Shown piece after piece: positions 11,570 through 23,637 of a stretch of DNA of 64,000 nt; position 1 is the stretch's first letter; each line of letters starts with the position of its first letter. Origin of the DNA: Coleophoma eucalyptorum (lineage: Eukaryota; Ascomycota; Leotiomycetes; Helotiales; Dermateaceae). The stretch covers positions 62,001-126,000 of the forward strand of contig JALRME010000051.1 of NCBI GenBank assembly GCA_026120035.1, read 5' to 3'. The notes below the pieces were generated by a model. The model was not told where the DNA came from. It saw nothing but the letters and a program-made list of their open reading frames with translations, and made no database searches. A program made the translations under genes and the position numbers.

Positions 11570-12005
11570 TGCTTGCTAGGTTGTTAAATAGGATATTTAG
11601 ATACCAAAATTACATTTGCCTGGTGTCTCCAGTATTTCGGCCTGCCACATGTGTATCAACGTCAGTATGTTTACTCGGCGTACGTGGTTTTAAGTTTCGC
11701 TAACAGTCAATCATAGTATGCAATATCACGCCACCATCTTTGGTGCGTATTAATGGTGATAAATTTGACTGATGTTATTGTAGCTAAGTTTTCATTGCTA
11801 GTCATATTTTTGGATGGTCTTGACCCCAAGACTGTCTGTCACGTTACGATGGCAAAAGATCTCAAGTCATAATTCCGATAATTAAAAACACGGTATCAAT
11901 CCCTATAGGAGTGAAAAGACGTTTAAACAGCTCATTAAAAATGATGAGGTAAATACACAAAGGTTCACAATTCAGCTCCTTTGCTTTTTCAGTTTTTGTG
12001 CTCTC
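11570..12005. other. Intergenic, nothing recognised
   Basis: The region lies between repeat copy A and the stop codon of the acyl-CoA dehydrogenase gene. It has no open frame of note and is presumably the 3' flank of that gene. Confidence 0.4.
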
Positions 12006-13433
12006 TCAGAAAGCAATAGCTAAGGGATTGTAGTCTTTTTCTTGCAATATCCGTTCATACTGACGTCTTCTGAAACCAACATTTCCTCCGTCGAAAATTG
12101 TATATACTAGAGCATCCTTCATACAATGTGTTAGATCGGATTTTTCAGTATAAGAGGAACTATAATAAATTGGTCAGCCTCAATTTATATCGTGTTTCGC
12201 ATTTTGTCATTAAGTCCCAGTCAATCAGGTAGAGGAAAATATGTACTCACATCCCAACAACTTGCATTAAGTCATATACTGCAGGAACAGCCTGTTCACT
12301 ACAGAATATCTTCGCTTGAACGCAACACTCTTTGCGATATAGCTCGTCAAGGGTTTTGTTGTCAATCGCATCTAGAGCCTTCCAAACAACAAGCCGTGAT
12401 GCATCAATCCTGATCTTCGTATTGACTAATAAATCAGCTGGGCTTTGTCGTTCAATTATCGGCACACTGCCACCTCTTGTGTCTTGTTTGGCAAATTTTA
12501 ACGCTATATTGAATGCTTTTCGCATAGTTCCGACTGCCATAGCCCCAATATAAGCGCCGGAGATACAGAAAGACTTCTCTGATAGAGCGACGGCTTCTCC
12601 AGGAGCTGCAAGGACATTTCCCACCGGGACTTTGAAATTAGTGTATCTTGTTGCAGGATTACTGCTAGCCTCATGCCCCAAGAGTCCCGGTTCGTAAAGC
12701 ATTTTGAATGCCTCGGGTAGGTTGGCAGCCACGACGTCTCGAGTAATCATGAGCATCATAATATTGTCCACAGGGTTGGCGTTAGGATCCTCCGGGCCGC
12801 CAGACTCAGAATAACGGCAACAGAGGTTGGTGAGTGCTGCACCTTTACCATCCCACCCAGCAATATTTGTTGTCCAAAGCTGTATAGGGTCTGTAAGTGA
12901 AAGATCATTGGGATATATGGAAAGAGACTCACCTTATCACCATTAACAACATAGTAGTCACCCTCCCGTTTTGCTGTTACGCCAAGGCCCTTACCACCTT
13001 TCTCCAGCCAGTTGGCTGTGCCAGCAGGTTCAGAATGTGCCAAGCAGGCCAGTGGTTCTCCTTCACAAGTAATGAAAGGCTTCAAGAACTTTTCTTTCTG
13101 TTCTGGGGTACCGCCGAGAATCAACGGCAAAAGGCCCAAAGCAGTGGCTGTTATAGCAACCACAACATTGGGGTCAACGGTATGCAGCTCTTCTATTTGG
13201 ATACCTGCATCCACATAAGAATCCATAGTCCCACCGAGTTCGACGGGGATCTGTCCCTTGACAAGACCAGCTTTGATTGCCTTCTGATAAATGGGCAAAA
13301 TAGACTGGAATCGGGACCACTGATCATGATGTTGGGAGTAAATAGACCTTGCTTCAGCGAGAATCTGTTCTGCAATAACGGCTGTTCTACCCCGAAGAGC
13401 TTGTTGTTTATCTGTAAGTGAGAAGCCAATCAT
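12006..13433 (-). CDS. Acyl-CoA dehydrogenase family protein
   Basis: Three exons, 13433-12933, 12879-12251 and 12159-12006, join in frame to 427 residues. Both introns have GTGAGT donors and AG acceptors. The protein has the three-part acyl-CoA dehydrogenase fold: an N-terminal helical domain from MIGFSLTDKQ, a beta domain with LAHSEPAGTANW (FAD/substrate side) and VVNGDKLWTTNIA spanning intron 1, and a C-terminal helical domain ending in FDGGNVGFRRRQ. The enzyme would oxidise an acyl-CoA using FAD; chain length is not readable. There is no mitochondrial presequence and no obvious C-terminal peroxisomal SKL signal (it ends NPLAIAF). It is transcribed away from the neighbouring MFS gene across a promoter crowded with GATA sites, suggesting co-regulation. 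Length and splicing look intact. Confidence 0.88.
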
Positions 13434-14438
13434 GTTGGAAAATTAGGTGCTGGCACGTAAATAACTTCAGTGACAACTCTGGGTCGGTCGAAATCGTTCT
13501 CGTCTGTGGTTGCAAAGCACCCGGTGATGGAAGAGTGGCCTTTTGTTAGAATACTTTTGAAATTACAAAAGGGTAAAGAGCTGGGATTTATCTGATTCTG
13601 TAAAACCCCCATTGATTTATATCTCACTACGAACTGTAGGCCTGGACCTTAAGACCGGCATCCCATTCACACTTAACCAAATGTAGTTAATAATGAATCA
13701 ACTGATAAGAACTCTGAGGCGAAGGGGCGAGATACGAGCTACCTCCAACAGTTTGTCAGAAAAATTAGTCTCTCAATTTTGATTCTCACACAATCGTACG
13801 TACATGATCAGCTGGCGTGCACCAATCTGAATGGAGACACTACCATGAAGTTTCGACGGTATTATTTACAACAGTCCCATCAGATGCTTCGATCTTGCTG
13901 CAATAGATTTAGTCCTTGGAATAGAAGAAAATACCATGATTATTAATTAGGTTCCCCACGGATCATGAAGTGCAAGCCGGTGGAAATATCTTATGTTCGG
14001 GAGACATCCGCGGAGAAAGCTTCAAAAGATAGCCACAAGAGTCGCTATCTCATGGACTAAGATAAGAACCCGCCTGGATAAGATAAGTAGTAACCTGATC
14101 TAAGATAAACATTATCCTATCCGCCTGAGGACCTGGCATCCTGATAAGCAGTAACATTGGGAGATTATCTCCTTATCCAGGATAGGCATTATCCTATTGA
14201 CTAACTAATCTTGAGCCAACGTCTTCCTCACATAGCACCAATGAGGATGCTCGCGTTGTTGACTCTAGACCCCCAATTAATAATAGCTGATATTGAAAGC
14301 TGACAGATACATTAATCCTTTCGATTGTATCTAACGGAGCATGGTGGAAATGGATACATATATTTTTAAGTCCATCATCCCAGGTTTTCTGTCAAAGAGC
14401 AGCAGCTGTGGGATTAAACTGTATCTTAAACTTCAAAA
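13434..14438. promoter_or_regulatory. Divergent promoter with dense GATA-factor sites
   Basis: The 1 kb region separates the divergent acyl-CoA dehydrogenase and MFS genes. Between about 14045 and 14200 there are roughly a dozen GATA cores on the two strands, several as GATAAG, including the back-to-back GGATAAGATAAG. In filamentous ascomycetes GATAAG/HGATAR pairs bind the AreA/NIT2 nitrogen activator and related GATA factors, so nitrogen (or iron/light) control of both genes is likely. No clear TATA box was chosen. Confidence 0.65.
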
Positions 14439-16203
14439 ATGGCTCTTTCACCTTCGATAATCCGGTTCCTGGTAGGATTGTCTTATACCAGCGCAGGATT
14501 ATTGTTCTCTGCTGACAAGATTCATAGATTGTCATCTTCGTGGCATTGGGCAGTTTCACATATGGCTATGGATCAGGTATCATTAGTACAACGCTTGGGC
14601 AGCCTTCATTTATCTCGTATTTTAAGTTGAGTACGAGAGAAAATGCTGCAGATATTGAGGGCGCCATAAACGGCCTCTTCCAGGGTGGAGGCCTCATCGG
14701 AGCACTCTCTTGCATTCACACAGCTGATAAATTTGGTCGTCGAAAAGCTATCCTCCTGGCATCTCTTTTTGCACTCATCGGAGGTGCTCTACAGGCCGGA
14801 AGTGTCAATATCAGAATGTACCTTTGCACGCGTTTCATATCAGGAGTTGGAATTGGTTAGTGGCCTAAGACCTTCCTCCTTGGCTCTCCTAGCTAACAAA
14901 CCTCAGGCGCTCTCGTGGCATTGGTACCACTATACCAAACGGAAATTGCACCACCAAGGATCCGTGGGCTATTGGTTGGTATGCATGGCGTCTTAATTGG
15001 TTCGGGATATTTCGCAGCAAATTGGATAGGCGTGGCATTCTATTTTGTGCAAGCATCTGGAGCGCAGTGGCGCATTCCTTTGGCAACCCAATGCGTCTCA
15101 CCTTTGGTTTTATCTATAGGTATCATGCTACTTCCAGAGACACCTCGATGGCGTAAGTTTTCCTAGTTACTGCAAAGTTATAGCTAACAATATGGTAGTT
15201 ATTCTGAATGATCGCCCAGAAGAAGCATATATGGCATTCAAAACCACGTGGGCAGAGCGTTCAGATGTTATTATCACCGACGAAGTAGCGATTCGAGCGG
15301 ATTTTGATCTCTTGCACAAGCAGACCTTGCATGAAATGCAGACCAAGGTCAAATTCCTAGACTTGTTTAGACAGAAATCATTGAGAAGAAGGTGTATCAT
15401 TGGATTCTTAACAATGTTCGGTGCTCAAACTACAGGGACGCTCGTTATTGCTTGTACGCCATGCACAGCATTTTTAATATTTGTTACTGATCTCTTCCTA
15501 GACTACGCGCCCTTGTTATATTCAAATTTAGGCTTCGACAAATTTCAGCAGCTTTTGATGACGGCGGCTTATGTCTCCGTGTGCCCATTTGGCAACTGGT
15601 TCTCTTCCCTAGTTCTTGATAGATTTGGGAGAGTGAACTTGCTTAGTGAGTATCTATGCTCTCAGCACGAGCACGCTACTGATACAACCGTAGTTTTTGG
15701 ATTTGTTGGTGATACTATGGCCCTAATAGGAGAATCTGTTACTGTAGCCATCTTTACAAACACTGGCCAGAAAAGCGCCGCCAACGGAGCTGTCTTTTTC
15801 TTATTCCTTCATGTTTGGATATTCACCTCCACTATCGATGCTACAACATATGTGTATGCAAGCGAGATTTTCCCTACACCTTATAGAGCCAAAGGTCTTG
15901 CAGTCTCAGCCTCTGGTCTTTTCATTGCCTCTATAATATTTACAACAGCTGCACCTACAGCATTTGCAAATATTGGTTGGAAATATTATGTTTTGTTGGC
16001 TGTTCTCACAACCTTGATCACGATTTATTCCTGGTTGAATTTTCCAGAGGTATGTTTTCCTATTTGTTTTGTTAGTGTGCTAATTCTACTACTAATTGGA
16101 ATGAATATAGACCCGAAGGCTTTCACTCGAGGACATCCAAGCACTATTTGGGGATGCGGTGGAAGGTATCTCGCTTGATTTTAAACCCGAAACTCCGCAG
16201 TAA
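14439..16203 (+). CDS. MFS sugar-porter-type transporter
   Basis: Seven exons join in frame to 484 residues: 14439-14471, 14528-14855, 14907-15152, 15199-15453, 15502-15645, 15694-16049, 16111-16203. All donors are GT and all acceptors AG. The first exon is only 11 codons. Family marks are present: ALGSFTYGYGSG in helix 1, the loop 2-3 signature DKFGRRKA, PETPRW at the end of the first half, LDRFGRV in the second half, SEIFPTPYRAKG, and a PETRRLSLED tail where most members have PETKG. Twelve membrane helices are expected. It is a proton symporter of the hexose/lactose-permease-like branch; substrate cannot be read. It is divergent from the acyl-CoA dehydrogenase gene with shared GATA-rich control DNA. 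No disabling change was seen. Confidence 0.88.
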
Positions 16204-16438
16204 CAAGAAAGTACTACTGGTTACAAGATTAAACCCTCATCGAAGGCTGATTTAGGGTGAAGGTTTAAGGTGGTAGAATGCCGAGTTAGATGATAGTGTC
16301 AGTAGTGACAGTATATATAATCAACATATCTGTATATGATCATCCTACTGTATAAGCGCTCGTTATATTCCTTCAAAATGTAAAGCCAATCTGCATTACT
16401 TATCTTGAAAAGTCCGCTTATGAAACGACGAAATTGAA
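16204..16438. other. Intergenic AT-rich DNA
   Basis: No gene was seen. The stretch leads into the transposon relic to the right. Confidence 0.35.
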
Positions 16439-17013
16439 GTTAACGTACCGTACTTTATAGGCGAGTGTCCCGTATAAGCAAGTGTCTCACGCCACCACTT
16501 AATTACTACTTTATATCGCTATATAACAACCACTTATCTATATAAGCCTTAATGAATAGCCTTAATTGGAACTCTGATTTTTAGGGCATGTACGGGTATT
16601 ATTTTCCTCCGATTTACAGATAATATACTTTCTAGGCGTACGTTTTTTGTTAGGTTCCTCCTCATTCGTAACCCTACCTTCTAGTTCCCTACAAGCTTCC
16701 TGTGATAGTTCCAAACCTCGTTGAACTATAAGAATACTATTTTTTGTTACATATGTCTTCGGTTTTGCTCTCTTCTTCTTTTGCCTCTCGTTTTTAGCTC
16801 GTAATTACTTATTCTCCTCTGCAAGAAGTACGACTTTATATATAGCTATTTGAATGGCCCTGTTTAAGAGCATTGATCGCAAGAGCAGTACGACCTTCAT
16901 TTTGTATAGATTGAGTATTATTGGTGGAGGCATTCTTGGTTGAAAATGGGGGAGCGAGTGGAACGCGTAGAAATTGGGACACTCGCTTATGAAGTACGAA
17001 AGTTGATATTAAC
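16439..17013 (-). mobile_element. Remnant of a pogo/Fot1-type DNA transposon
   Basis: Imperfect inverted repeats bound the segment: 16439-16471 (ending GGCGAGTGTCCC) and 16976-17013 (starting GGGACACTCGC). On the minus strand between 16830 and 16590 a frame reads LLAEEN, one TAA, then a Lys/Arg-rich stretch NERQKKKRAKPKTYV and a C-terminal zinc-knuckle-like end. This is the C-terminal pattern of fungal Fot1/pogo transposases. Most of the DDE domain is deleted, so the copy is a dead internal-deletion derivative, also AT-shifted. Confidence 0.65.
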
Positions 17014-17234
17014 TAACCAACCAAAATTCTTAACTCGTTTAGTACTAGCTTTAGGAAAGCGGTCACTATAGTGCATGTGAGTACATTTTCTGCCATCTAT
17101 AACCCTATCCGCTTTTCGTTTCTTGTCGACTTTGATCTTAAATTACATTTTCAGTATTAGGAACATCGCCAACTTTCTCTATACCTCGTCTGTTCCTTAA
17201 CCAATTTCTGTTAAAGTTTTGTATCTAACAGTTG

Positions 17235-19746
17235 ATGATGCCAAACGAGCTCAGGCAAAGAGTGACAGTTGCTTGTGTTGTTTGTCGTGCCAAGCGGAGT
17301 CGAGTATGTCAAAGATTCGCAGATGATAACCCCCAGAAACAGGGCGTCTCTAAATGTTCAATCTGACTCTTTGAAACAGTGCGATGGCCAGTTACCTGAA
17401 TGTGGGCCTTGTGCTAATGCCGGGAGGAAGTGCGAGTATCAGCTAGCGGCAGAAAGAAGGAAGTGAGTCAAGGAATTAAATCTATTCCAAATCCATGAAG
17501 TGGTATACTGAGAAGTGTAAATGTCCAGGCCACCTAGTAAACGATATGTCGAAGCTTTACAGGCTCGTATTGAATCACTCGAGGCAAAGTTGCTTCACCA
17601 TCAGCAAACAGATATGATTACCAACTCCCGATTTCTACCCCATACTGTATCAATACTTGATTCTCATAATGCGACGTCTTCATTAACATCCAAATCTAAT
17701 TTGGAGCCCTACGATGCGATTTCTGACTCATTTACTGGCCAGGGCGAGACAACAGGGCTTGTAAATGCCTTGGCAAAAGTTGATGGTCGTCTCGAAGTCT
17801 CCGAGGATGGCCATCTGCGGTACTATGGGGCCTCTAGCTACTTCAACCTACTTCAAGAGCCGCACGATGGAGTGCATATCGTGCATGACTTCCCTCTACA
17901 CAATACAGTACAAGACACAATTACAACGACAGCTCTCATTGTCCTTGACATACCTTCAGAGCTTTGTGACCATTTATTAGAACTCTTCTGGAAGTGGCAG
18001 CATCCTTGGCACTACGTTGTTCACAAATCATCCATCTTGAGAGCTTTAAAAAGAGGCACATATGATGATTATTGTACCCCTTTGCTTCTTCAGGCCATCC
18101 TTGTGAACGGATCTATTCATTCCGATCGGGTCGAATTATTTTCCAACCCATCAGATCCACATACTCGAGGTGATGCTTTCCTGAAGAGGGCTAAGGACAT
18201 GCTCTCATTAGAGCTGGATCACACTACAGTATCTACGGTGGTTTCTCTGCTCCTCCTTGGTATTCGTGAATGCGATGCTAACAACGAAGCGATGCATTAC
18301 ATATACTTTGGTAAGTTTAATAAAAAAGAAATAAGCCAGAACTGTACTCACTATTAGGGATCTTCACAGGCATGGCAGTTCGTATCGCGTATAATCTTGG
18401 ACTGAATCGTGACTGCACTTCATGGGTTGAAGAAGGGAGGATCAGCTCCGAGCAAGTTGAGATTCGTAACATTGCATGGTGGGGGTGTTACATGCATGAT
18501 AGGTAAATAATCTCGCTGATTGAGAAGCCCGTTGTCATTAATTAACATATATTGTGGAGGTTCTCTATGATAGGACTCGGGCGTCCTGGTATCATTCAAC
18601 CTCGAGACCATATCACCCCAAAACCATCGCTTCTGAAAGATATAGAGTTTGCGCCATGGGCTAATAAGATAGACGGCGAAGTCTTATCTTTTCCATATTC
18701 TTATTGTGTTTCGTCATTTCACTATACTTGTGAGGAGTTTCGAATTGCATCAATATCGATCGATGAGATGTATGTATTCCCACTAACAAGCGAGCATCTC
18801 CGGCATTTTCTGATTTTTGGAACAGCTATGCTACAAATTCTACGTTGAATTTCGAAGAAAAAAGAGAGTTGACCATCGAAATCCACACAAAACTCCTGAG
18901 CTTTTACAGTAACCTTCCAAGTTATCTCAAACTACCACCATCAACGAAGACACCGCGCCCACCACATATCTATTCTATGCAGTAAGCCTTTCAGATATTA
19001 TACAACATGAAGACCAATTAAATTTTAGCACAGTTTATTATATCATACACTGGTAATCCTTATCCACAGACCATTTCTTCGAAAATGCCAGCGCGACGGC
19101 CCCCTTGCTGCCCTCTTGGATCCTCATGAGCAGATACACAACAGGACTTGCTCATCATCTGCTGAGGCCATAACTTCGATAGTAAAAAGCTATCGAATTC
19201 ATTTTGGTCCTGTAAGATCATTTGCATAGCTCAATAGTTTACTTCTATGTTGGTGGCCTAACTGATGGATCGCAGACTAAACACCACGTTACTACTCCTC
19301 ACGCACTTGGAACGGCTTCGACGATTCTCCTCCTCGATGCCATGTCTCCAGATCCCATTATTTCGCGTACGGCATTGCGTCTTCTGAAATCCAACTTTGT
19401 TTTCCTACGAGAGCTTGGGGCATCTATGAAATGGGCCCTCCGAGCTATAAGATATCTTCAGAAACTGGCCGAAGAATGGTCATTAGCCGAGATTTTTCAA
19501 ACAGATGCATTAAAGAACAAACAGCAGCAGACGTCTGATTTTACAAACGAGAATGAAATCGCGAGTGCAACAAACGAATACGAGGACTTAGCATCTGCTA
19601 TCGATAACTCATCCCTTGATTGTATCGAAAATTTGGACTGGATGATGAACATCAATACCGACTTTAACGACACAAATAATGTAGATGAAGGTTTTTCATC
19701 GACCATTACCAACTTATCTCTTAACACAATGGAGAATCCAGAATAG
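17235..19746 (+). CDS. Zn2Cys6 transcription factor of the nitrile/transport island
   Basis: Eight exons join in frame to 697 residues: 17235-17303, 17380-17462, 17529-18310, 18358-18502, 18560-18769, 18826-18981, 19034-19211, 19276-19746. The DNA-binding domain is perfect: cysteines spaced C-x2-C-x6-C-x6-C-x2-C-x6-C at residues about 14-41, split by intron 1. A linker RRKPPSKRYVEALQARIESL and a short coiled coil follow, then the fungal_trans middle homology region with GMAVRIAYNLGLNRD, AWWGCYMHDR, LGRPGIIQP and LLYHTLVILIHRPF. The C-terminal ~70 residues are acidic and Asn/Ser-rich, as in activation domains. Its position among transporters, dehydrogenase and nitrilase suggests it is the pathway-specific regulator. 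The intron at 19212-19275 was chosen because it alone keeps the frame. Confidence 0.87.
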
Positions 19747-20397
19747 AGCGGCTTTGACCCATTTTCAACCTCCGTGTTGAATATGAATTACCACTGATCT
19801 ATTTGACAAATGATCGAGTGTCATTGTAAGTAATTCACTATGAGCGAGCGACCCTATGAAAAATAGCATCTGTCAGATCGCCATACGGACATACCGAAAA
19901 TTTTTGGTTGAAGTCAAATGAGAGCAAATACCGATATTTAGCAAAATCCCTTTTATATTTAATGACAATGGATAGTTCCTACAATTATTTGACACATAAA
20001 CCGGCAGAGTTCTTATAAGAAAGTGCTAGCTGTACTATGAGAGATAGGAGGAAAGATCCGGTTTAGAGGTTGTCATAGTGATGCGTGTAATAAGGAGAGC
20101 AAGCCTAGATAAAGCTCATAGTCCATAAGATTGGAATCATTCATTTAGAATCGACCCCACTGCAGCTGCTTAAATTGAGCTTTACAACGCCATTATATTT
20201 TTATCATAGCTTTGCTGAAGTAAGTCTGTATAAACCAGTCAATAAGGCCTTCTGTCTAATGCTAGGCAAACTGCTTGTTAAAAGATAGATACAATGTCCC
20301 ACAAATTGGAACGGTCTCTTTAATTCGCCTAAATTGCCTCAAGGAATTAAGAAAAGAAGAACTTGAAGAAGACTTCCCTAATGCCTATGAATTCTCA
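19747..20397. other. Intergenic, convergent 3' flanks
   Basis: The stretch lies between the stop of the regulator gene and the stop of the convergent MFS pseudogene. No frame or repeat of note was found. Confidence 0.4.
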
Positions 20398-22632
20398 TCA
20401 AACCGCTAACATAGCTGATTTCCCTTGCCACGATTTCGCGGACTTCATCATGGCCGTCTCTGGTTCGGATGACACAGCATCAATTTCGACGGCGATTTCC
20501 TCCCCAAACAGCTTTCCAACTTCTTCAAAGGGCAGGCCCTTAGTCTCTGGAAGAAAGAACCATATCCAGATTGCGGCGAAGATGGGTAAGATCATGAAAA
20601 CTATTGCTCAGAAATAGTCAGTTTCTTTTCCTGCTGTAACCCTCTTCTCATGTCTCCTGCTCTTTGCTTTATAAATATACAAAGCCATTACAATATACGA
20701 TTAAGGAACTAAATATCTTATCTTACTTATGAAATACTTCCAGCCAATATTTGCGAATCCAGTGGCAGCTGCACCAGTATAAATGAGTGCCCCAGAGTAT
20801 AAACCCGCAATTGAAAAACCGACACCTTGGGCACGCATCCAAGTAGGATAAATTTCCGAGATATACACGCTGTAGTCCTTTTTAGAGGAGAGTCTTCCAT
20901 ACCTTCTTTCGACTTACTACATAGCTGTGGGGAGAAGAGCCAGTCAGTTTCATGGGGTTAAATGTCGAAGGTAATTATCAAACTCACCATCATCAATTCC
21001 GGTAGCGAAGAAGAGTGTTGGTATCAGTCGAAGCAATATTCGATAAGAGATCAGGAGATCAAGGGGTCAATTCAGTGTAGTATAATAAGTCATGATTCAT
21101 TCTAAGTGAGTGTGATACGTAGGTAGTATAAATACCACCTATAGTATCATGTGATTGTAAACGAGTGGTCATGTGAGTATCAGGCGATAATCACAGTATC
21201 GATATTCCAACAAAGAGAATAAAAAGGAATAAGAAACCGACTCCAAATCCGTTTCCAGCCGCATTTTTCGTACCGCCAAACCTGGCTATCATGGCTGACT
21301 CACCGGCAAGGGCGATTATGCATCCAACCTACGCTGACTTAGAATTTCTCAGGATTTCTAAAGTTTCAAAAATTATCTATCTTACCATTCCCAAAGTCAT
21401 CAACTTTATTCGACCAACTCGATCCATTATGGAAGCAGCAACCGCATTTAATAATGCAGCCACAGTTACATACACGGCTAATAGCACCAGTGGTTCCCAT
21501 CCTGAGATGCTCAAATTGTTATATAGCTGAACCTCATAATTGCTGACCACCTGAAATAAAATCAGTCAGTCGTAAAGTTTGGAATCTGTATGCTTCGCCG
21601 TGCTAAGTAACTCACAAGATAACCGGTACTCTGAGCGCTAAAAATAAGCATAAACCCAGTTAGGAGCCTCTTTCTAGTGTGGGGGGTCTTCCACAATCCA
21701 ATCCAGTTCATTTCGAGTTTTCGATCAAACTCTATTTGTTTTTTGAGTTGGTTGAATTCAGATTTCCCAAGTGTATCATTACTATCACCTGGCTGCCGAT
21801 GAAGTTTCTGAAGAACCACAAGTGCCTCGCCGTCTCTATGGTTGTAGATAAGCCAGCAAGGGGATTCAGGAACCCAAAAAGATCCGGCGAGGATGGCCAG
21901 TGGAGAAAGCAGAGATAAGGCCAAGTATAGTCGCCATTGGATACCTGGGGTTTTGACAAAGTACATTGCCACGGAAAGCCAGCTAGCAGTAGCCTTTGAA
22001 ATAGTTAGATATAGGCAGTAAGAGGCTTAGGAAAGAGGTGCATACATAACCAACGTTGAGTATAACACCATGTGAGCCTACATTTGGCCGCGCGACTTTG
22101 TAGGAGCTATTTCAGCATTATACATGAGTGAAATTCCGCTGCACATGCCCGCGCTATATTTCTGTTAGAAAAACTGCCTCAAGACCATTATATGGTTTCT
22201 GGAATATACTAACGCCAGGCCAGTGATAAATCTTGAGAGGAGCCACATGCCCATGTTTACTGCGGCAGTGGAAAGAACGCAGCCAACAATAGCAATACAT
22301 GCAATCACACGAAGAGCATTCCTGCGGCCAAGAATATCTGCAATCCATCCAAGAATAAATTTCCCAATAAACCCTCCTCCGAAAAATAAACAATTCATAG
22401 CTATAAAACAATTTTTTTAGCTTCGAAAAATGATTTTGAACACTTGAGGAAAACAGAACTTACCTCCGGTCATTTGTGTGTTATAACTCGCATTGTCTGC
22501 TAAGTCAAAATAGTTAAGATACCCCGGCAACCCAAGAACTGAAGCATCTGTCTGGTTCATGAAGCCAAAGGTGAACGAACCCAGTGATATATAGAGTGCC
22601 ACAACGTAGTTGTACCAGTTGATTTTCCTCAA
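20398..22632 (-). pseudogene. MFS sugar-porter-type transporter disrupted by a solo LTR
   Basis: Reading exons on the minus strand gives a full sugar porter: a start region with NWYNYVVALYISLGSFTFGF (the first exon is uncertain and may begin near 22807), DILGRRNA in loop 2-3, a segment AEIAPTKSRG, VPESPCWLIY at mid-protein, MDRVGRIK, EIYPTWMRAQGVGFS and a tail LPETKGLPFEEVG ending in TAG at 20398. Two lesions are clear. A 197-base LTR sits inside the exon that encodes the helix FLFLFILF. A single base is missing near 22082 just before the conserved GSHGV block, which puts a TAG in frame. The gene is a paralogue of the intact MFS gene at 14439. It was probably a second transporter of the same island before transposition. 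Confidence 0.8.
21016..21212. mobile_element. Solo LTR inserted in an MFS exon, perfect target duplication
   Basis: The insert starts TGTTGG, ends CCAACA, and is flanked by AAGAG on both sides (21011-21015 and 21213-21217). It contains a TATA-like GTATAAATACC. Removal of the LTR and one duplicate joins the flanking exon pieces in the same frame, so the insertion is directly visible. Its ends match those of the LTR at 10515, but the interior differs. Confidence 0.9.
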
Positions 22633-22807
22633 ATTGAAAATTGCTCAAATAATTTCGTAGGTGAGGATTGTTGGTTCCGATTAAAGGAAAACAAATAGTA
22701 AGAATGGTCAAGTTCTAATGTAGATTATAATTTTACATGTAGTTACCTTGGCCCTCTTAATCAAAGAAGTTATGCTACTAGAACTGATTCTTTTCTGGAA
22801 TTTCATG

Positions 22808-23637
22808 ATTGCAAACCCAACTTAAGCCAATTTAAGCACCGCTTAAAATTTAATCTACTAACTAATTGAATTGAGACATTTACTAATAGATAGGAAAATG
22901 ATCATCCGTGGTTGTTACCTCTTATCACTTCTTAAGGTACCGTAATGTTGGGTTCAAGGGAGTAGCTACCCTGTGGAATAACGCCAGATGGGATTTCAAC
23001 CGTTCAAAATTGTTATTGAGCAATATTTTGCTAAATCATGAATAACTTTTATACAGCAAAGGCAATAGGTGGTATCGTATCGGCCCCTTTACTGTTAACC
23101 GTAGGTTTTGGAGGATAATGCCCACCCGAAAGCAGATAGAGATTGAGAAATAAAAAGTGGGGCTAGCTAAGAGAGGATAATGCGCATCCGGCGACTCACA
23201 TCCACTCCGCCTGTAGAGATCTCCGCCACATCTCCAAAGGTAGTTTACTAAGCATCGTATTAAGCTCAGAATATTATTGGTTCATAAGGTAATTTCCCGG
23301 TATCACATGCACGTCTTCTGTTCAATTATAGTCCCGGCCATGTAAAATGTTTATTTATACCAGACTTTGCAAATGATTCGTGTATGCCTCGACAAACAGC
23401 ATTTGCTAAATTTAATCTTAATCACTTGAGCGTGCAGACGGTTAGTTAGGTGATCCAAGGGCTCAGCTAGATGAGGCATAAGTACAGCTGATATGGCACA
23501 GGCTATATAATGACACTTGTTCTCTCTCAAGGGAGGATTTATTTCAACCCATTTTCAACTTCCTATACCTGAATTTTCAAGACTCAGATATCTTCAATCC
23601 TCTAAGCTATATCACACACATTGAATCTATCTAAGAT
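22808..23637 (+). promoter_or_regulatory. Promoter region of the nitrilase gene
   Basis: The stretch has no gene. A good TATA box, GCTATATAATGAC, lies near 23502, about 135 bases before the ATG, followed by a pyrimidine-rich TTCTCTCTC tract typical of fungal start sites. Scattered GATA cores (for example near 22890 and 23170) are present but not clustered as at 14.1 kb. Confidence 0.5.

Noticed and set aside
12897..13421. A 174-codon plus-strand frame
   Set aside because: It is antisense to the acyl-CoA dehydrogenase exon, whose conserved motifs and introns explain the sequence.
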